In this document: positions 36,901-44,855 of the stretch, piece after piece | Position numbering within the stretch: position 1 is the stretch's first letter | Layout of the letters: every line of letters begins with the position of its first letter | Assembly (NCBI RefSeq): GCF_000741205.1 | Contig: NZ_JGYW01000009.1 | Coordinates: forward strand, 80,140 to 144,139 | Direction: 5' to 3' | DNA from: Bifidobacterium gallicum DSM 20093 = LMG 11596 | Lineage (GTDB): Bacteria > Actinomycetota > Actinomycetes > Actinomycetales > Bifidobacteriaceae | DNA length: 64,000 bases | Position numbers and translations under genes: made by a program | Notes under the pieces: model-generated | What the model saw: only the letters and a program-made list of their open reading frames with translations | Database searches by the model: none | What the model was told of the DNA's origin: nothing

Positions 36901-37065
36901 GCTGCCCCAACCCCAGACCCCGAGCCTTCAGACTCGTCCTCCTCAACCGACCCGCCGCAGCGTCGCCGAGTGCGTGGCATACACCGCGCACATCGCGCAC
37001 ATCGCGCTTGCAGTCGCCGTCTGTGTTCCGCCAATTATGGCAGCAACAAGGATTCCTGCCCGTGA
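30988..37065 (+). CDS. fn3: Giant membrane-anchored surface protein with FN3 domains (PFNA cluster)
   Basis: About 2025 residues. A short basic cytoplasmic end is followed by one membrane span (~36-60) and a long extracellular part: a propeller-like N-terminal region (~70-400), many Ig/cadherin-like repeats with DPDGDPL and VNDTALLGADN-type motifs (~430-1490), then two fibronectin type III domains (about 1496-1580 and 1587-1677). The last ~340 residues are Cys-containing beta-rich sequence with looser base composition and an Arg/His-rich end with HRA repeats. ATG 30988 is preferred over GTG 30976 because GAGAGGG lies upstream. In bifidobacteria this cluster's FN3 protein is proposed to act in host contact. 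No sortase motif is present; the N-terminal span is the anchor. Confidence 0.9.
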   Translation: MALFNKPQGPQSAQSYERTQRRSARLQALISNCKRPWLLPVVALLAMVAMIVGAIIISSVTQRHLQLDDGTVWVTSTANGKAARYNARLKEADASVRAGSPQFDVAQYNGTTMLAEDAQTSAIEASTIAMSDSTATKTGMHTLIGGDTVAFVDTTRGNMWVADAADVTTAKPADADPDLKLGANGMAVVTHDGTVYGYRPADGAVLKVEQRNTDKPVTIDSPTGGKAMEVDSFTVVNDVPFVTHDDQVFWPGHSAQFEGVKSMTLQAPPADDQQSDWVAVSYAGGTGTIDVKKGTPVSLPSGGNGEAAQPVSVNGCAYAAFSQQSRNFLRVCAANDAQPAYQTLQEITATSKLRFRVNHRLVVLNDTTNGYLWNPDDSTDVIKLQWQKMQTEETRTEQSNDQTTTNTNDFAKECSATSGKIKAEDDSFGVRPGSHEVLDVLRNDQQTDCSVLRITEVSAPKDSSVKPSIAYDGRFIQLDATAASSGKASFTYTISDGHEQTSQATVHLDVTRAGNRAPQSHEKPEEIMVEQNASYTMNALGTFKDPDGDPLTLLSATVDNSDKATVSTRADGQLTFNSGGMEQGNATVNVTVTDGTDTATQSIYFSVRPAHTLPAHIDPVLKRTTPNTPTRVDLRPYVHGTSADPAQLTSVDKVDKVSTSMLASEMAFTFTAQTPGTYYVPYTITQGTIPATGLVRVEVEPMTEDQAKPIAVNDTALLGADNTAIVEPLTNDIDPLGGVLSVTSVKAPTADGTNVKVGMVANKRVYITAITAPTKPVSIRYEVANGAGRSTGTIVLQPANFERSSSMPKASNVKVSVRTGGIVSVDVPDHVSYSDGTSISVDNELKYDEATFKGLAFVSADVVRYLAPTEPGTYPVTYTVRDNLGYTASATITFDVHRADAENKNAPSPIATEAQVAAGQKIRVPVTLRGIDPDGDDVQLTGLGNKAPTKGRVTEVGSDYLVYEAYDDSFGTDEFTYAVEDWTGRRAQATARVGIFSDGANSNVYARNDEITLRPHTSTTVPVLINDVSSDDSELTLSKDVEVTNLDDVTVHDNQISFTTKGKAGIGYITYTISNDAGITDTATLSVTVDPDAKIQAPTAYDYRVPAIATIDKRSVDVDVSPWIANPSGSLDELKVAVDPSATDHASLVSGSTTTINVELTDEARAVPYTVTNTTHGITSTAFIQVPAYGVFPPLLRKAPPISVNAGEPVTLKVADYVRVGAGKTPVIEKGSVSATKGSGQLKDDQTMVFTADKDYGGPASITFTVTDGKSEGTNAGSVKHVNSSVITLPITVIGHEIPAPTFSTTTVDVEAGEQPTTVDLTALTHSTAAEEDRKFTYAGGQGGNGIESSLTSDGKLTVSAPAGTKPGAQTSITFTIEYGKGTPITAGVTARVVASKKPLAQVPNQTVELNAGETKKVNVLEQAQNPFSDKPLKIMSATAAEGSKLSVAVEGDSIAVTAAKDLNRTQSSVVVTVADATNDQNRYVTATITFAVIGKPMAPILAAAKAADGSVTLNWSMPQNGEGGSPITKYEVVWANGSQDCGTAMQCNITGLANGTEYTFRVTAANKVGVSEPSNELKATPDRASDKPEITSAVVTGGNTVKVTWNKPKYTDKQFSGYTVYIGASANEKLAESSASVGATSCDLSVDPDAINKATTYQAYVVAESKNADFGPVTSEGHKLSGDFYGTPEEPSINASFNPQDEIITVTVNTGNDHNAGCKAIEVTDAKEGPQSCGNQTFTIDVREQINESPTYTVTGSVTYAHSATKPISKEVPTPLSASAVGNPKFDGLTPNEDKTEGTCVYTWTNPGKSTGITVSDNATLDPSGTRATAKIGRWQPCPTIRVTNHYKQHSKNTTEIVAHSDAVLKVEPEVNANDSSVEWTDRNTIRLHIQDNAFDRKGYDGASTASIMFFKKADNSPLKTIDSPYDGQTLTVHEDWNWPDDVQWKLTLQTDPSLRTAQSGPYDTTNSRPAAPTPDPEPSDSSSSTDPPQRRRVRGIHRAHRAHRACSRRLCSANYGSNKDSCP

Positions 37066-37197
37066 ACACAGTCAAGTTCATCTGATTTGCGGCGGCAGGC
37101 ATCATTCGCTTGCCGCCCGATCGGGCAACCGCATAGCTTACGCATCGTGGATGCCATGATGCATGGAAACGTCAGAACCCCATAAGGAGAAATAATC

Positions 37198-38730
37198 ATG
37201 AATCAAGCAGCGAACCAGCCGCAGAACGTTTCTGAAGAAACGATCCTCGCCTCCCAACCGGACGTGTCGGAAGAGACGATTCTGGCCGATCAAACCGCCG
37301 CGCAGCCTGGGCCGGCGGCCGCTGCGGATTCCACGGTGCTGGCCGACGCGACCTCACATGCGGACGCAACGGCGCTCGCAAGCTCAGCGAGCGCGACGGC
37401 ATCTCACATGCCGCATGTGCAGATGCCCGACCTGCCGCCGCGCACGCACGGCACCACCGACATGTCGAATGCCACGGCCTCCGCTGCTTCTTCCATCTCC
37501 CCCACCTCCCCGCAGCCCACGCCACTGTCGACCCCGCAGACGCACGCCCAACCCGCCGCTCAGCCCACCCACCCGATGCCGGCGATGCCCGCCAAGCCGA
37601 CGCCCTCCACGCAGCCAGCAACCTCCACGCAGCCCGCTGCAACCTCTCCCCAGCCCGCTGCAACCTCCCCCCAGCCCGCAACCTCCACCACAAACACGAC
37701 GCTCGCGGTCCTGCCGCCGCTCGGAGTGCAGGCCGGAGCCTCGACGGCCAGCAAGGAGGACATCGCACGCTTTGCACAGGATTTCCAGAAGATCCAGGAG
37801 AACGTGTCGCAAGTCGTCGTCGGCAAGGATGTGCCCGTGCGCCAGTGCATCACGGCGCTGATTGCGGGCGGTCATATTCTGTTGGAAGACAACCCGGGCA
37901 CGGGTAAAACGCAGCTCGCGCGCGGTATGGCGCATTCGCTAGCTGATGACAACGCGGACGAAGCGTTCAAGCGCATCCAGTTCACACCCGATCTGCTGCC
38001 GTCCGATGTGGTGGGCGTGACGTTCTACGACCAGAAAACGGGTGATTTCACGTTCCGCAAGGGTCCCGTGTTCGCGTCCGTCGTGCTCGCGGACGAGATC
38101 AACCGTGCTTCACCGAAAACGCAGTCGGCGTTACTTGAGGTGATGGAAGAGCAAAAGGTGACGGTGGACGGCGTCACGTATGCCGTGCCGCAACCATTCA
38201 TTGTGATCGCGACGCAGAATCCGGTGGAACAGCTCGGCACCTACAAGCTGCCGGAAGCGCAGATGGACCGTTTCCTGATCAAGACAACAATCGGCTACCC
38301 GGCACACGAGTTCAGCATCGACCTGCTCAAGCAAGTCAACATCCGCGACCGCGCATCGAGCGTCTCCCCTGTTATTTCACGCAAGGAAATCCTTGAGATG
38401 CGCCAAATCGCCGAGCAGGTATTCATTGATGATGTGCTGCTCGAATATATTGTGCGACTCGTGGAAGCCACGCGCCATCATGCCGACGTTGCGGTGGGTT
38501 CCTCGATGCGTGGCGCGCTCGCGTTGACGCGCTGCGCTCGCGTGTGGGCCGCGTCGCAGGGCCGCGGCTATGTGGTGCCCGACGACATCAACGCGCTGGC
38601 CGTGCCTGTGCTCGCGCACCGCATGGTGTTGACGAGCGAAGCGCTGTTCACGGCCGTGACGCCCGAGAACATCATCGAACGCATCGTGGAGGAAGTGCCG
38701 GCACCGCAGATGGGCGCGTCGGCGGTCTGA
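37198..38730 (+). CDS. MoxR-family AAA ATPase with Thr-motif N-terminal tail
   Basis: A 510-residue protein. Residues ~185-505 are a MoxR AAA+ ATPase: Walker A EDNPGTGKT (230-238), Walker B VVLADEINRAS (Asp298/Glu299) and a sensor region IVIATQNPVEQLGTY. MoxR proteins act as chaperones, usually with a DUF58/VWA partner encoded next door, as here. The first ~180 residues are disordered Ala/Pro/Thr/Ser sequence, with repeats of VSEETILA (Thr15, Thr27) and ADSTVLAD (Thr46) and Pro-rich repeats near 140-165. AAGGAGA lies before the ATG. It corresponds to the AAA-ATPase gene of the PFNA cluster. Confidence 0.93.
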   Translation: MNQAANQPQNVSEETILASQPDVSEETILADQTAAQPGPAAAADSTVLADATSHADATALASSASATASHMPHVQMPDLPPRTHGTTDMSNATASAASSISPTSPQPTPLSTPQTHAQPAAQPTHPMPAMPAKPTPSTQPATSTQPAATSPQPAATSPQPATSTTNTTLAVLPPLGVQAGASTASKEDIARFAQDFQKIQENVSQVVVGKDVPVRQCITALIAGGHILLEDNPGTGKTQLARGMAHSLADDNADEAFKRIQFTPDLLPSDVVGVTFYDQKTGDFTFRKGPVFASVVLADEINRASPKTQSALLEVMEEQKVTVDGVTYAVPQPFIVIATQNPVEQLGTYKLPEAQMDRFLIKTTIGYPAHEFSIDLLKQVNIRDRASSVSPVISRKEILEMRQIAEQVFIDDVLLEYIVRLVEATRHHADVAVGSSMRGALALTRCARVWAASQGRGYVVPDDINALAVPVLAHRMVLTSEALFTAVTPENIIERIVEEVPAPQMGASAV

Positions 38731-38791
38731 ACCAGCAGGGTTGCTGCCCGCCCCCACCGTCCACCACAAACCTGAGGGATAAGACAAGAAC

Positions 38792-40060
38792 ATGACGGAC
38801 TCAGCACGCGCTCCCCGCGCTCCCCGCGCCACTCGCGCTTCACGCACTGCACGCGCCATTCACCGCCGCCGCGACCTTATGCGGCGCCTGCACCGGCTGC
38901 ATCGGCATATTCGCCGCTGGCTGCGCGCCTACGTCTCCCCATTGGGATGGGCCACGCTCGCACTGGCCATCATGTTGTGGGTCACGTTCGGCTGTTTTGG
39001 CTGGCATGAGCTGTTGGCCGCGGCGATCGTGTGCACAGTCATGCTGTTGGCCGCGCTCGTGATGAGCCTGGGCAACACGGCGTTTGACGCAACGATCAGC
39101 GTTTCGCAGTTGCGCGTGAGCATCAATGACGAGGTCAACGTGCAGGTTGACGTGCGCAATCCGGGCTCAGCTCCCACGGCGAGCGCGCGTGCCGACCTGC
39201 CGATGGGTGACATGCATGAACGTTTCAACATTCCGATGCTCGGTTCGCACCAGTCGAAGCACACGTCAGTCAGTTTCAAAGCGGTGACGAGAGCTGTGCT
39301 GCCCGTGGGTCCGTTGATGATTCGCAAGGGCGACCCGTTTGGCCTGATGCGTCATGAACACAAGCTTGCGCAGCGCGTGACTGTGTTCATTCATCCCGAC
39401 ATTGTGATTCTGGACCGCTTGCATGCTGGCATTCCGCGTGATCTTGAGGGCAATCCGAGCGGCGACATTGTGGATGACGACCTTGATTTTTATGGCTTGC
39501 GTGAGTATGAGCCCGGCGATGACGTGCGCAACGTGCACTGGTTGAGTTCGGCGAAGACACGCACGTTGATGATTCGCCAGTTTGAGGCGACGAGGCGTAC
39601 CGACACGTCGATCACGTGCGATGTGAATCCTGATGATTACCCGGATTCTCGCGCGTTCGAGCTGGCCGTGAGCGTGCACGCCTCGCTTGGCGTGCAGGCG
39701 TTGCGTGAGGGTCGTCCGCTCTACATGAACGCAGGTTCAACGCATGTCAAGCCCGCGAATCCCACGCAGTTTTTGGACCAGTGCAGTGCGATTGAACCCG
39801 ATTTTCAGGATGAACGCAATTTGGTGCGTGGCGCGTTGATGTTCACGCCCGACGCTTCGTTCTATGCGATTACGGTCGGCGCGTTCAAACCGTTGGACGA
39901 TATTCGTCATATGGTCATGGCGCTTCCGGCGGCTGCCACCTGTTTGGTTGTGCAGGTCGCTCCGGGGGCTCCGCGCGCTCTGCATGTGTTCCCCGAGTTC
40001 ACGCTGGCTACCGTGGGTTCGCTTGATGATTTGCCGCCGGTGATGGGAGCGTTGCGATGA
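38792..40060 (+). CDS. DUF58 membrane protein
   Basis: A 422-residue protein. After a basic Arg/Ala-rich N-terminus there are two membrane spans (~50-90), then a cytoplasmic domain with the DUF58 signature YGLREYEPGDDVRNVHW followed by a VWA-like region. DUF58 proteins are partners of MoxR ATPases in envelope-linked chaperone systems. The upstream GAGG is ~14 bases from the ATG, so a later start is possible. Its stop overlaps the ATG of the transglutaminase-like gene by four bases, showing tight operon coupling. Confidence 0.9.
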   Translation: MTDSARAPRAPRATRASRTARAIHRRRDLMRRLHRLHRHIRRWLRAYVSPLGWATLALAIMLWVTFGCFGWHELLAAAIVCTVMLLAALVMSLGNTAFDATISVSQLRVSINDEVNVQVDVRNPGSAPTASARADLPMGDMHERFNIPMLGSHQSKHTSVSFKAVTRAVLPVGPLMIRKGDPFGLMRHEHKLAQRVTVFIHPDIVILDRLHAGIPRDLEGNPSGDIVDDDLDFYGLREYEPGDDVRNVHWLSSAKTRTLMIRQFEATRRTDTSITCDVNPDDYPDSRAFELAVSVHASLGVQALREGRPLYMNAGSTHVKPANPTQFLDQCSAIEPDFQDERNLVRGALMFTPDASFYAITVGAFKPLDDIRHMVMALPAAATCLVVQVAPGAPRALHVFPEFTLATVGSLDDLPPVMGALR

Positions 40061-42630
40061 CCAAAGACAACAAGCAACCTTCACTGCCTGATTTTTCGTT
40101 CACGGGCACCGGTACCGGCACGTTCACTGGCACCGGTTTTACGGGCACGAGCACCACGGGGTCGTGGGCGCAAGACACGCATTCGGTCATTTGGATGACG
40201 AACACGAACGGCCCCGGCTCGCGTCTTGACGTGTCGGGCGTGCAGTGGCGTCGTATGGCTGTCAACGCGGCCATCGTTGTGTTGGCCACGCTGATTGCGT
40301 CCACAGCGTTGATTGCCGTGTATGGGTCGGTTGGCGTGTGGGCGCGCGCCGCTGTGCCTGCGGCCGTGCTTGCGTTTGGCATTGTGATGGCCGGCGCGCT
40401 GCGTTCACTGCGTTTGTGGTGGCAGTTGTTCTTCCTCGTGGTCGCGCAGTGGGTGATCGGCCCGGTGGTGTGTCTCAACGACACGGCCATCGGCCATGTG
40501 TTGCCGAGTTTGCGAACGCTGCATGATGGTTGGTTCGCCACGTTCGGTTCGTTCAAATATCTCGTCGCCATCGCACCGCCCGTTTCCGACACGCAGGGCG
40601 CGTTGATGGCGGTGTGGACGCTCGTGCTGTGGGTTGGCGTGATCGCCGGTTTTGTGGGTTCGTTGAACAACGGCAAGCTTTCGATTGTTTCAACATTGCT
40701 CGTGCTGCTTGAGTTCTGCGGTTGCGCACTGCTCGGCACGCAAGACGGCTGGTTCCCGTCCGTCACAGGTTTGGTGGCGATGCTGATGCTTGTGGCCTGG
40801 ATGTCGTGGCGTTGGCAGCTGCTTGAGGCCGGACGGTTGCTCTCGTGCATTGTTATTGTGGTGACGGCCGGCGCCATTGCGTTTGGCGGTTGTCTGCTGC
40901 TGCCCCAGCATCGCACAATCTTGCGTGACGTTTATGAACCGCCGTTGAGCCCATATGATTACACGAGTCCGTTGAGTGGCATGCGCGCGTTTGTGCGCGA
41001 TCACAAAGACGACACGTTGCTGACCGTCAGGAATCTGCCCGAGGGCACTGCCGTGCGTTTGGCTGTGATGGACCGTTTCGATGGCAATGTTTGGAATCTT
41101 TCTGATTCCCGCGAAGCCTCAGATTCCTCAAATTACACGCGTGTCGGCACGAATATACATGCTGATACCACGGGTACGAAGTTCACCGCGCAATACACGG
41201 TGCATACAGGCATGCGTGACGACTGGTTGCCGTTGGCCGGAGCCGCCACGAGTGTGACATTTGACCCGACCGATTTGGAATCGTCGTTCTACTACAACAC
41301 GGGCACCGACACGGGCCTGCTGACAACCGGGTTGAAGGACGGCTTGACGTACACCGAAACCGGTGTGATTCCCGAACAGCCCACTGATGAGCAGATTGCG
41401 AAAGCTTCAGTCGCTTCAATCAAGCAACCGACCGCCCAGGATGTGCCGAACAGTATCAGCAAACTGGCCACGGCCACGGCTGGCGGCAAATCCCAAGGTG
41501 GTGAAGCCGCGCAGGATTTGGCGCAAATGCTGCGTGACCAAGGCTGGTTCTCGCATGGTCTTGGTGGCGAACACGAGTCGCTGCCAGGTCATGGCAACTA
41601 TCGTTTGACGAAACTGCTGGCTGGCACGGCCATGGTAGGCGATAGTGAACAGTACGCTTCAGCCATGGCGCTGATGGCGCGCGAGCTGGGTTTGCCGAGT
41701 CGCGTTGTCATGGGATTCCTGCCGAAGAATCAGGATGGCGACATTGACGACAGCCGCACGCAAAAACATGCCGATGGCACAGTGATTGACTTCACGGGCA
41801 ACGATGTGACGGCTTGGGTTGAGATTCATCTGGCCCATTACGGTTGGGTGCCGTTCTATCCGACACCGAAGGAGACGAAGATTCCTGACGAGGACCAGGA
41901 TTTGACGCCGCCAAACCCGGAGACGCTCGTGCATCAGCCGCCGTTGCCGTTGACCGACCCGTTGCGCGATGAACAGAACACGACGGGCCAGTCGTCGCTC
42001 GACGGTGACGAAGCCACTGAAGATACGGGTCCGAACGGCTGGGCCACGTTCTGGCATGTGACAGGACAAGTGGCGCTCTACGGCTCTCCGCTGTGGATTG
42101 TGCTTGGCATCGCGGGATTGATTCTGCTGATCAAAGCGTTACAGCTGGCCTATGTCAGGCGTCACGGCAATGCACAAGTGCGCGTGGGTGCCGGATGGCA
42201 GTCCGTCGCGAATCTCGCGTTGCAAAGTGGCATGGACTTGCATGGCACACGCTCCGAGCAAGCCTTGCAAATTTCGCAGCAGCTGCATGTCAAAGGCCGC
42301 GCATTGCATGATGCGCAGAGTACAGCCGATTATGCGGCGTTCTCGGGCATGCCCGTCAGTGAAGAGCAGGTGCGTGCATACTGGCAGACGGTGGACGCGT
42401 TGCGCAAACGCATGTTGTTCGCGTTGCCGCGTTGGCGCCGGTTGCGCACACGATTGTCGTTGCGCGGTGTATGGCACGCGTCAGCGAAGCGGCCGTTAAA
42501 GGATTCGGCCGTGCATGAGAAATCAAAAGACACTGCTCAATCCACGCGTACGATGAACGACGCCAAGCGAGGCGGCACCAAGCCGGCCACAACCAAGCAA
42601 CGCAAGCGTCGCGGAAAGGAGCGCTCATGA
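40057..42630 (+). CDS. TgpA-like membrane protein with transglutaminase-type domain lacking the catalytic triad
   Basis: An 857-residue protein with a Gly/Thr repeat near the N-terminus, about seven membrane spans (~70-285), an extracellular transglutaminase-like core (~480-605), another span (~690-715) and a basic cytoplasmic tail. The core aligns by pattern with Cys-His-Asp transglutaminases, but the three positions read Ser530 (GDSEQYASAM), Thr585 (DVTAWVE) and Tyr601 (FYPTP) instead of Cys, His and Asp. It is therefore probably not a working transglutaminase; a binding or scaffolding role is likely. This corresponds to tgm of the PFNA cluster. It overlaps both neighbours by ATGA. Confidence 0.88.
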   Translation: MTKDNKQPSLPDFSFTGTGTGTFTGTGFTGTSTTGSWAQDTHSVIWMTNTNGPGSRLDVSGVQWRRMAVNAAIVVLATLIASTALIAVYGSVGVWARAAVPAAVLAFGIVMAGALRSLRLWWQLFFLVVAQWVIGPVVCLNDTAIGHVLPSLRTLHDGWFATFGSFKYLVAIAPPVSDTQGALMAVWTLVLWVGVIAGFVGSLNNGKLSIVSTLLVLLEFCGCALLGTQDGWFPSVTGLVAMLMLVAWMSWRWQLLEAGRLLSCIVIVVTAGAIAFGGCLLLPQHRTILRDVYEPPLSPYDYTSPLSGMRAFVRDHKDDTLLTVRNLPEGTAVRLAVMDRFDGNVWNLSDSREASDSSNYTRVGTNIHADTTGTKFTAQYTVHTGMRDDWLPLAGAATSVTFDPTDLESSFYYNTGTDTGLLTTGLKDGLTYTETGVIPEQPTDEQIAKASVASIKQPTAQDVPNSISKLATATAGGKSQGGEAAQDLAQMLRDQGWFSHGLGGEHESLPGHGNYRLTKLLAGTAMVGDSEQYASAMALMARELGLPSRVVMGFLPKNQDGDIDDSRTQKHADGTVIDFTGNDVTAWVEIHLAHYGWVPFYPTPKETKIPDEDQDLTPPNPETLVHQPPLPLTDPLRDEQNTTGQSSLDGDEATEDTGPNGWATFWHVTGQVALYGSPLWIVLGIAGLILLIKALQLAYVRRHGNAQVRVGAGWQSVANLALQSGMDLHGTRSEQALQISQQLHVKGRALHDAQSTADYAAFSGMPVSEEQVRAYWQTVDALRKRMLFALPRWRRLRTRLSLRGVWHASAKRPLKDSAVHEKSKDTAQSTRTMNDAKRGGTKPATTKQRKRRGKERS

Positions 42631-43799
42631 ACGCGCAAGCAATCGCGGCATACGGATGCAGTGACATTGGCAAACGCCGCGCAACCAACCAAGACAGTTT
42701 TGTCGTGTCGTCGGGCGTCTACCTGGTCTGTGATGGCATGGGCGGCGCGCAAGGTGGTGAACGGGCGAGCGCACTCACAGCCCAGCAGATGGCCACCCTC
42801 GCCCAGATGCCGTGCCGTGAACCGGCCGACATTCGCGAGGCGTTGCGCCAAGCCCAGGTGCAAACGCTGGCATTGGGTCGTGAACTCGGCGGCGTGGCCG
42901 GCACGACGGTCACGGGCATTGTCTGCGAGTACGCGCCGCAACCGAACGCAGCTGGCGCGCGAGGCGAATCGGATGAGGCTGGCGAGTATCTCGATGAGAA
43001 TCTTGACGGCCCTACGTTGACTGATCTGTCCCCGATTAGTGCGAACGGCCAGCAGGCTGCGGCAGGTCAACCCGATCACGCGGCTCAGCCCGATGCCACT
43101 GCCTTGCTTGGCCAGGGCGAACACCCCGCACAGGGCGCCCAATCGACAGATACCGACCACTCAGCGCACGCCAACCACCCGACGCACGCGAGGCACGCGA
43201 GGCACGCCACTCACCGCAAGGCTGCCCTCGACGCGGACGCCACGCTGACCAGCGAGGAAGCGCGCCAGTTCGCAGTCCACGATGCGTTGTCGGCTGGCGA
43301 ATCGGGTCCCGGCACGGTGTTTGTGGTCAACGTCGGCGATTCACGCACCTACCATTTGGACCGGTTTCCCGACGGATCGTTCAACCCGGCGACGTTGCGG
43401 CAGTTGACGAAGGACCATTCGCGCCGCCAGGAAGCGTTGGATAGCGGCATGAGCGTGCAAGAAGTCAATCGCACAATCGCACGCAATGTCATCACGCAAT
43501 GCGTGGGCGCGCCAGCCGGCATCCGGCCCGACGTCACGCCCGTGCCGGCCACAGGCCGGTTCATTATTTGTTCCGATGGACTTCATGCGTTGGTCGATGA
43601 CGAGACGATCGCGCATATTGCGTCGAGCCATCAGGATGTGGCGCAAACTGCCCGATTGCTGATCGATGCGGCACTCGACGGGGGTGGCGATGATAACGTT
43701 AGCGTCGTAGTGGTTGATATGCCGACCACGCAGCCTACAGTTGGCGCATGGACCGTCCCCAATGACGATGACGACATGGACAGCACGATGCAGTCATAG
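42627..43799 (+). CDS. prpC: PP2C-type Ser/Thr protein phosphatase
   Basis: The likely antagonist of the cluster's kinase. Metal-binding motifs are present: NQDSF (21-25), CDGMGG (Asp36), VNVGDSRTY, CSDGLHALVDDE and GGGDDNVSVVVVD. There is no membrane span, so it acts in the cytoplasm. Residues ~110-215 form an inserted low-complexity stretch rich in Ala, Gln and His (HANHPTHARHARHATH) that splits the PP2C fold between strands. Its ATG overlaps the stop of the transglutaminase-like gene. Confidence 0.93.
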   Translation: MNAQAIAAYGCSDIGKRRATNQDSFVVSSGVYLVCDGMGGAQGGERASALTAQQMATLAQMPCREPADIREALRQAQVQTLALGRELGGVAGTTVTGIVCEYAPQPNAAGARGESDEAGEYLDENLDGPTLTDLSPISANGQQAAAGQPDHAAQPDATALLGQGEHPAQGAQSTDTDHSAHANHPTHARHARHATHRKAALDADATLTSEEARQFAVHDALSAGESGPGTVFVVNVGDSRTYHLDRFPDGSFNPATLRQLTKDHSRRQEALDSGMSVQEVNRTIARNVITQCVGAPAGIRPDVTPVPATGRFIICSDGLHALVDDETIAHIASSHQDVAQTARLLIDAALDGGGDDNVSVVVVDMPTTQPTVGAWTVPNDDDDMDSTMQS

Positions 43800-43907
43800 C
43801 CGCCACGGCACGACTGTGGGAGAGTTGGCATGGGTGCAAGACGAAACGATACAACGCCAACGCTTGACGAAGGGCAAGCCAAGTTTTAGGTAAGGAAGGA
43901 CATCAGC

Positions 43908-44687
43908 ATGGTGGATTATGACGAAGCCGTAAGGATTATCCAAGACACGAACGCGGATCCCGTTCTGCTGGCCAAAGTCACGTATGAGAATCCTGAGTTT
44001 GGAGCCAATGTGGCCGCGCATCCGCGCGCGTATCCGGGTTTGCTGCGTTGGATTGCCGAGTTCGGTGACGAGCGCGCACGCCAGATGGCCGCCAGCTTGG
44101 GCTACGTGGCTGCCGACGGTGGCGTCGAGGACCGCTATGTCGAGGAGGGCGTCGCGGTGTCGCAAGCCCAGCCCGCTCAGGGGTACGCAGAGGGTTACGC
44201 CGAGCCCTACGCTGAGACTGACGGTGAGGCGTCCGCCCAGGCTGACGCTGATGCCCAGCCAGCCCAGCCTGCTGCCGAAGCTCAGCCCGCGGCCGCACAG
44301 GAGTCGGGTCTCGCCCAGCTTCAGCAGGAATACGATCAGGCATCGATGGAACCCGCGGCCAACTACATGGCCCAGCCCGTCTACACGCAGCCCGATCAGG
44401 CTGTGCAAGACGCCCAGGCCGCCCAGGCCGCTCAAGTCCAGCCCACCGCCCAATCGGTTGCGCAGTCCGTGCTGCAGATCCAGGCCACGAACCCGTACGG
44501 TTTCACTGCCGAGTTGGCTGCGACGACCACGGATTCCACGCAGATGCAACAGATTGCACAATACGCTCCTGAATTGCATCCGGCGCTGGCCATAAATCCA
44601 AATCTGTATTCAGCGCTCGTCGACTGGCTGTACCAGCTCAACGAACCGGCCACCATCGAGGCCCTGCAAACGCGGGCGGCCCAGTAA
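43908..44687 (+). CDS. Leucine-rich-repeat-variant (LRV) protein
   Basis: A 259-residue protein with two similar ends. Residues ~15-70 (NPEFGANVAAHPRAYPGLLR) and ~190-257 (PELHPALAINPNLYSALVDW) both follow the variant leucine-rich repeat pattern seen in many actinobacterial proteins. The middle ~110 residues are a disordered Ala/Gln/Pro/Glu linker. No catalytic residues or membrane segment are seen. A good AAGGAAGG site precedes the ATG. As last gene of the PFNA operon, before a strong terminator, it may be an adaptor in the phosphorylation circuit; that is inference. Confidence 0.75.
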   Translation: MVDYDEAVRIIQDTNADPVLLAKVTYENPEFGANVAAHPRAYPGLLRWIAEFGDERARQMAASLGYVAADGGVEDRYVEEGVAVSQAQPAQGYAEGYAEPYAETDGEASAQADADAQPAQPAAEAQPAAAQESGLAQLQQEYDQASMEPAANYMAQPVYTQPDQAVQDAQAAQAAQVQPTAQSVAQSVLQIQATNPYGFTAELAATTTDSTQMQQIAQYAPELHPALAINPNLYSALVDWLYQLNEPATIEALQTRAAQ

Positions 44688-44719
44688 CTGCCCGCCGTCA
44701 ACGCTCAGCAGCTCCGTTT

Positions 44720-44764
44720 GAAGGGAACGTCCCCCAACGTTCCCTTCTGTTTATTTTTATTTCT
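44720..44764 (+). terminator. Rho-independent terminator of the PFNA operon
   Basis: GAAGGGAACG (44720-44729) pairs with CGTTCCCTTC (44738-44747), followed by TGTTTATTTTTATTT. Confidence 0.93.
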
Positions 44765-44774
44765 GTAGTTGCCC

Positions 44775-44824
44775 AAAAAAACAAGCCGTTGCACGCAGGT
44801 CAATACCATGCGTACAACGGCTTT
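44775..44824 (-). terminator. Rho-independent terminator of the FHA gene
   Basis: AAGCCGTTG (44783-44791) pairs with CAACGGCTT (44815-44823), with a further ACGCA/TGCGT pairing inside. On the minus strand the stem is followed by GTTTTTTT. Confidence 0.93.
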
Positions 44825-44855
44825 GTACTAGTTCAGAAAGCGCAACTGCTGCGGA

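Noticed and set aside
36900-37065. Frameshift at the end of the FN3 giant
   Set aside because: The Arg/His-rich tail looked odd, but neither alternative frame gives a recognisable continuation or sorting signal, so a frameshift cannot be supported.
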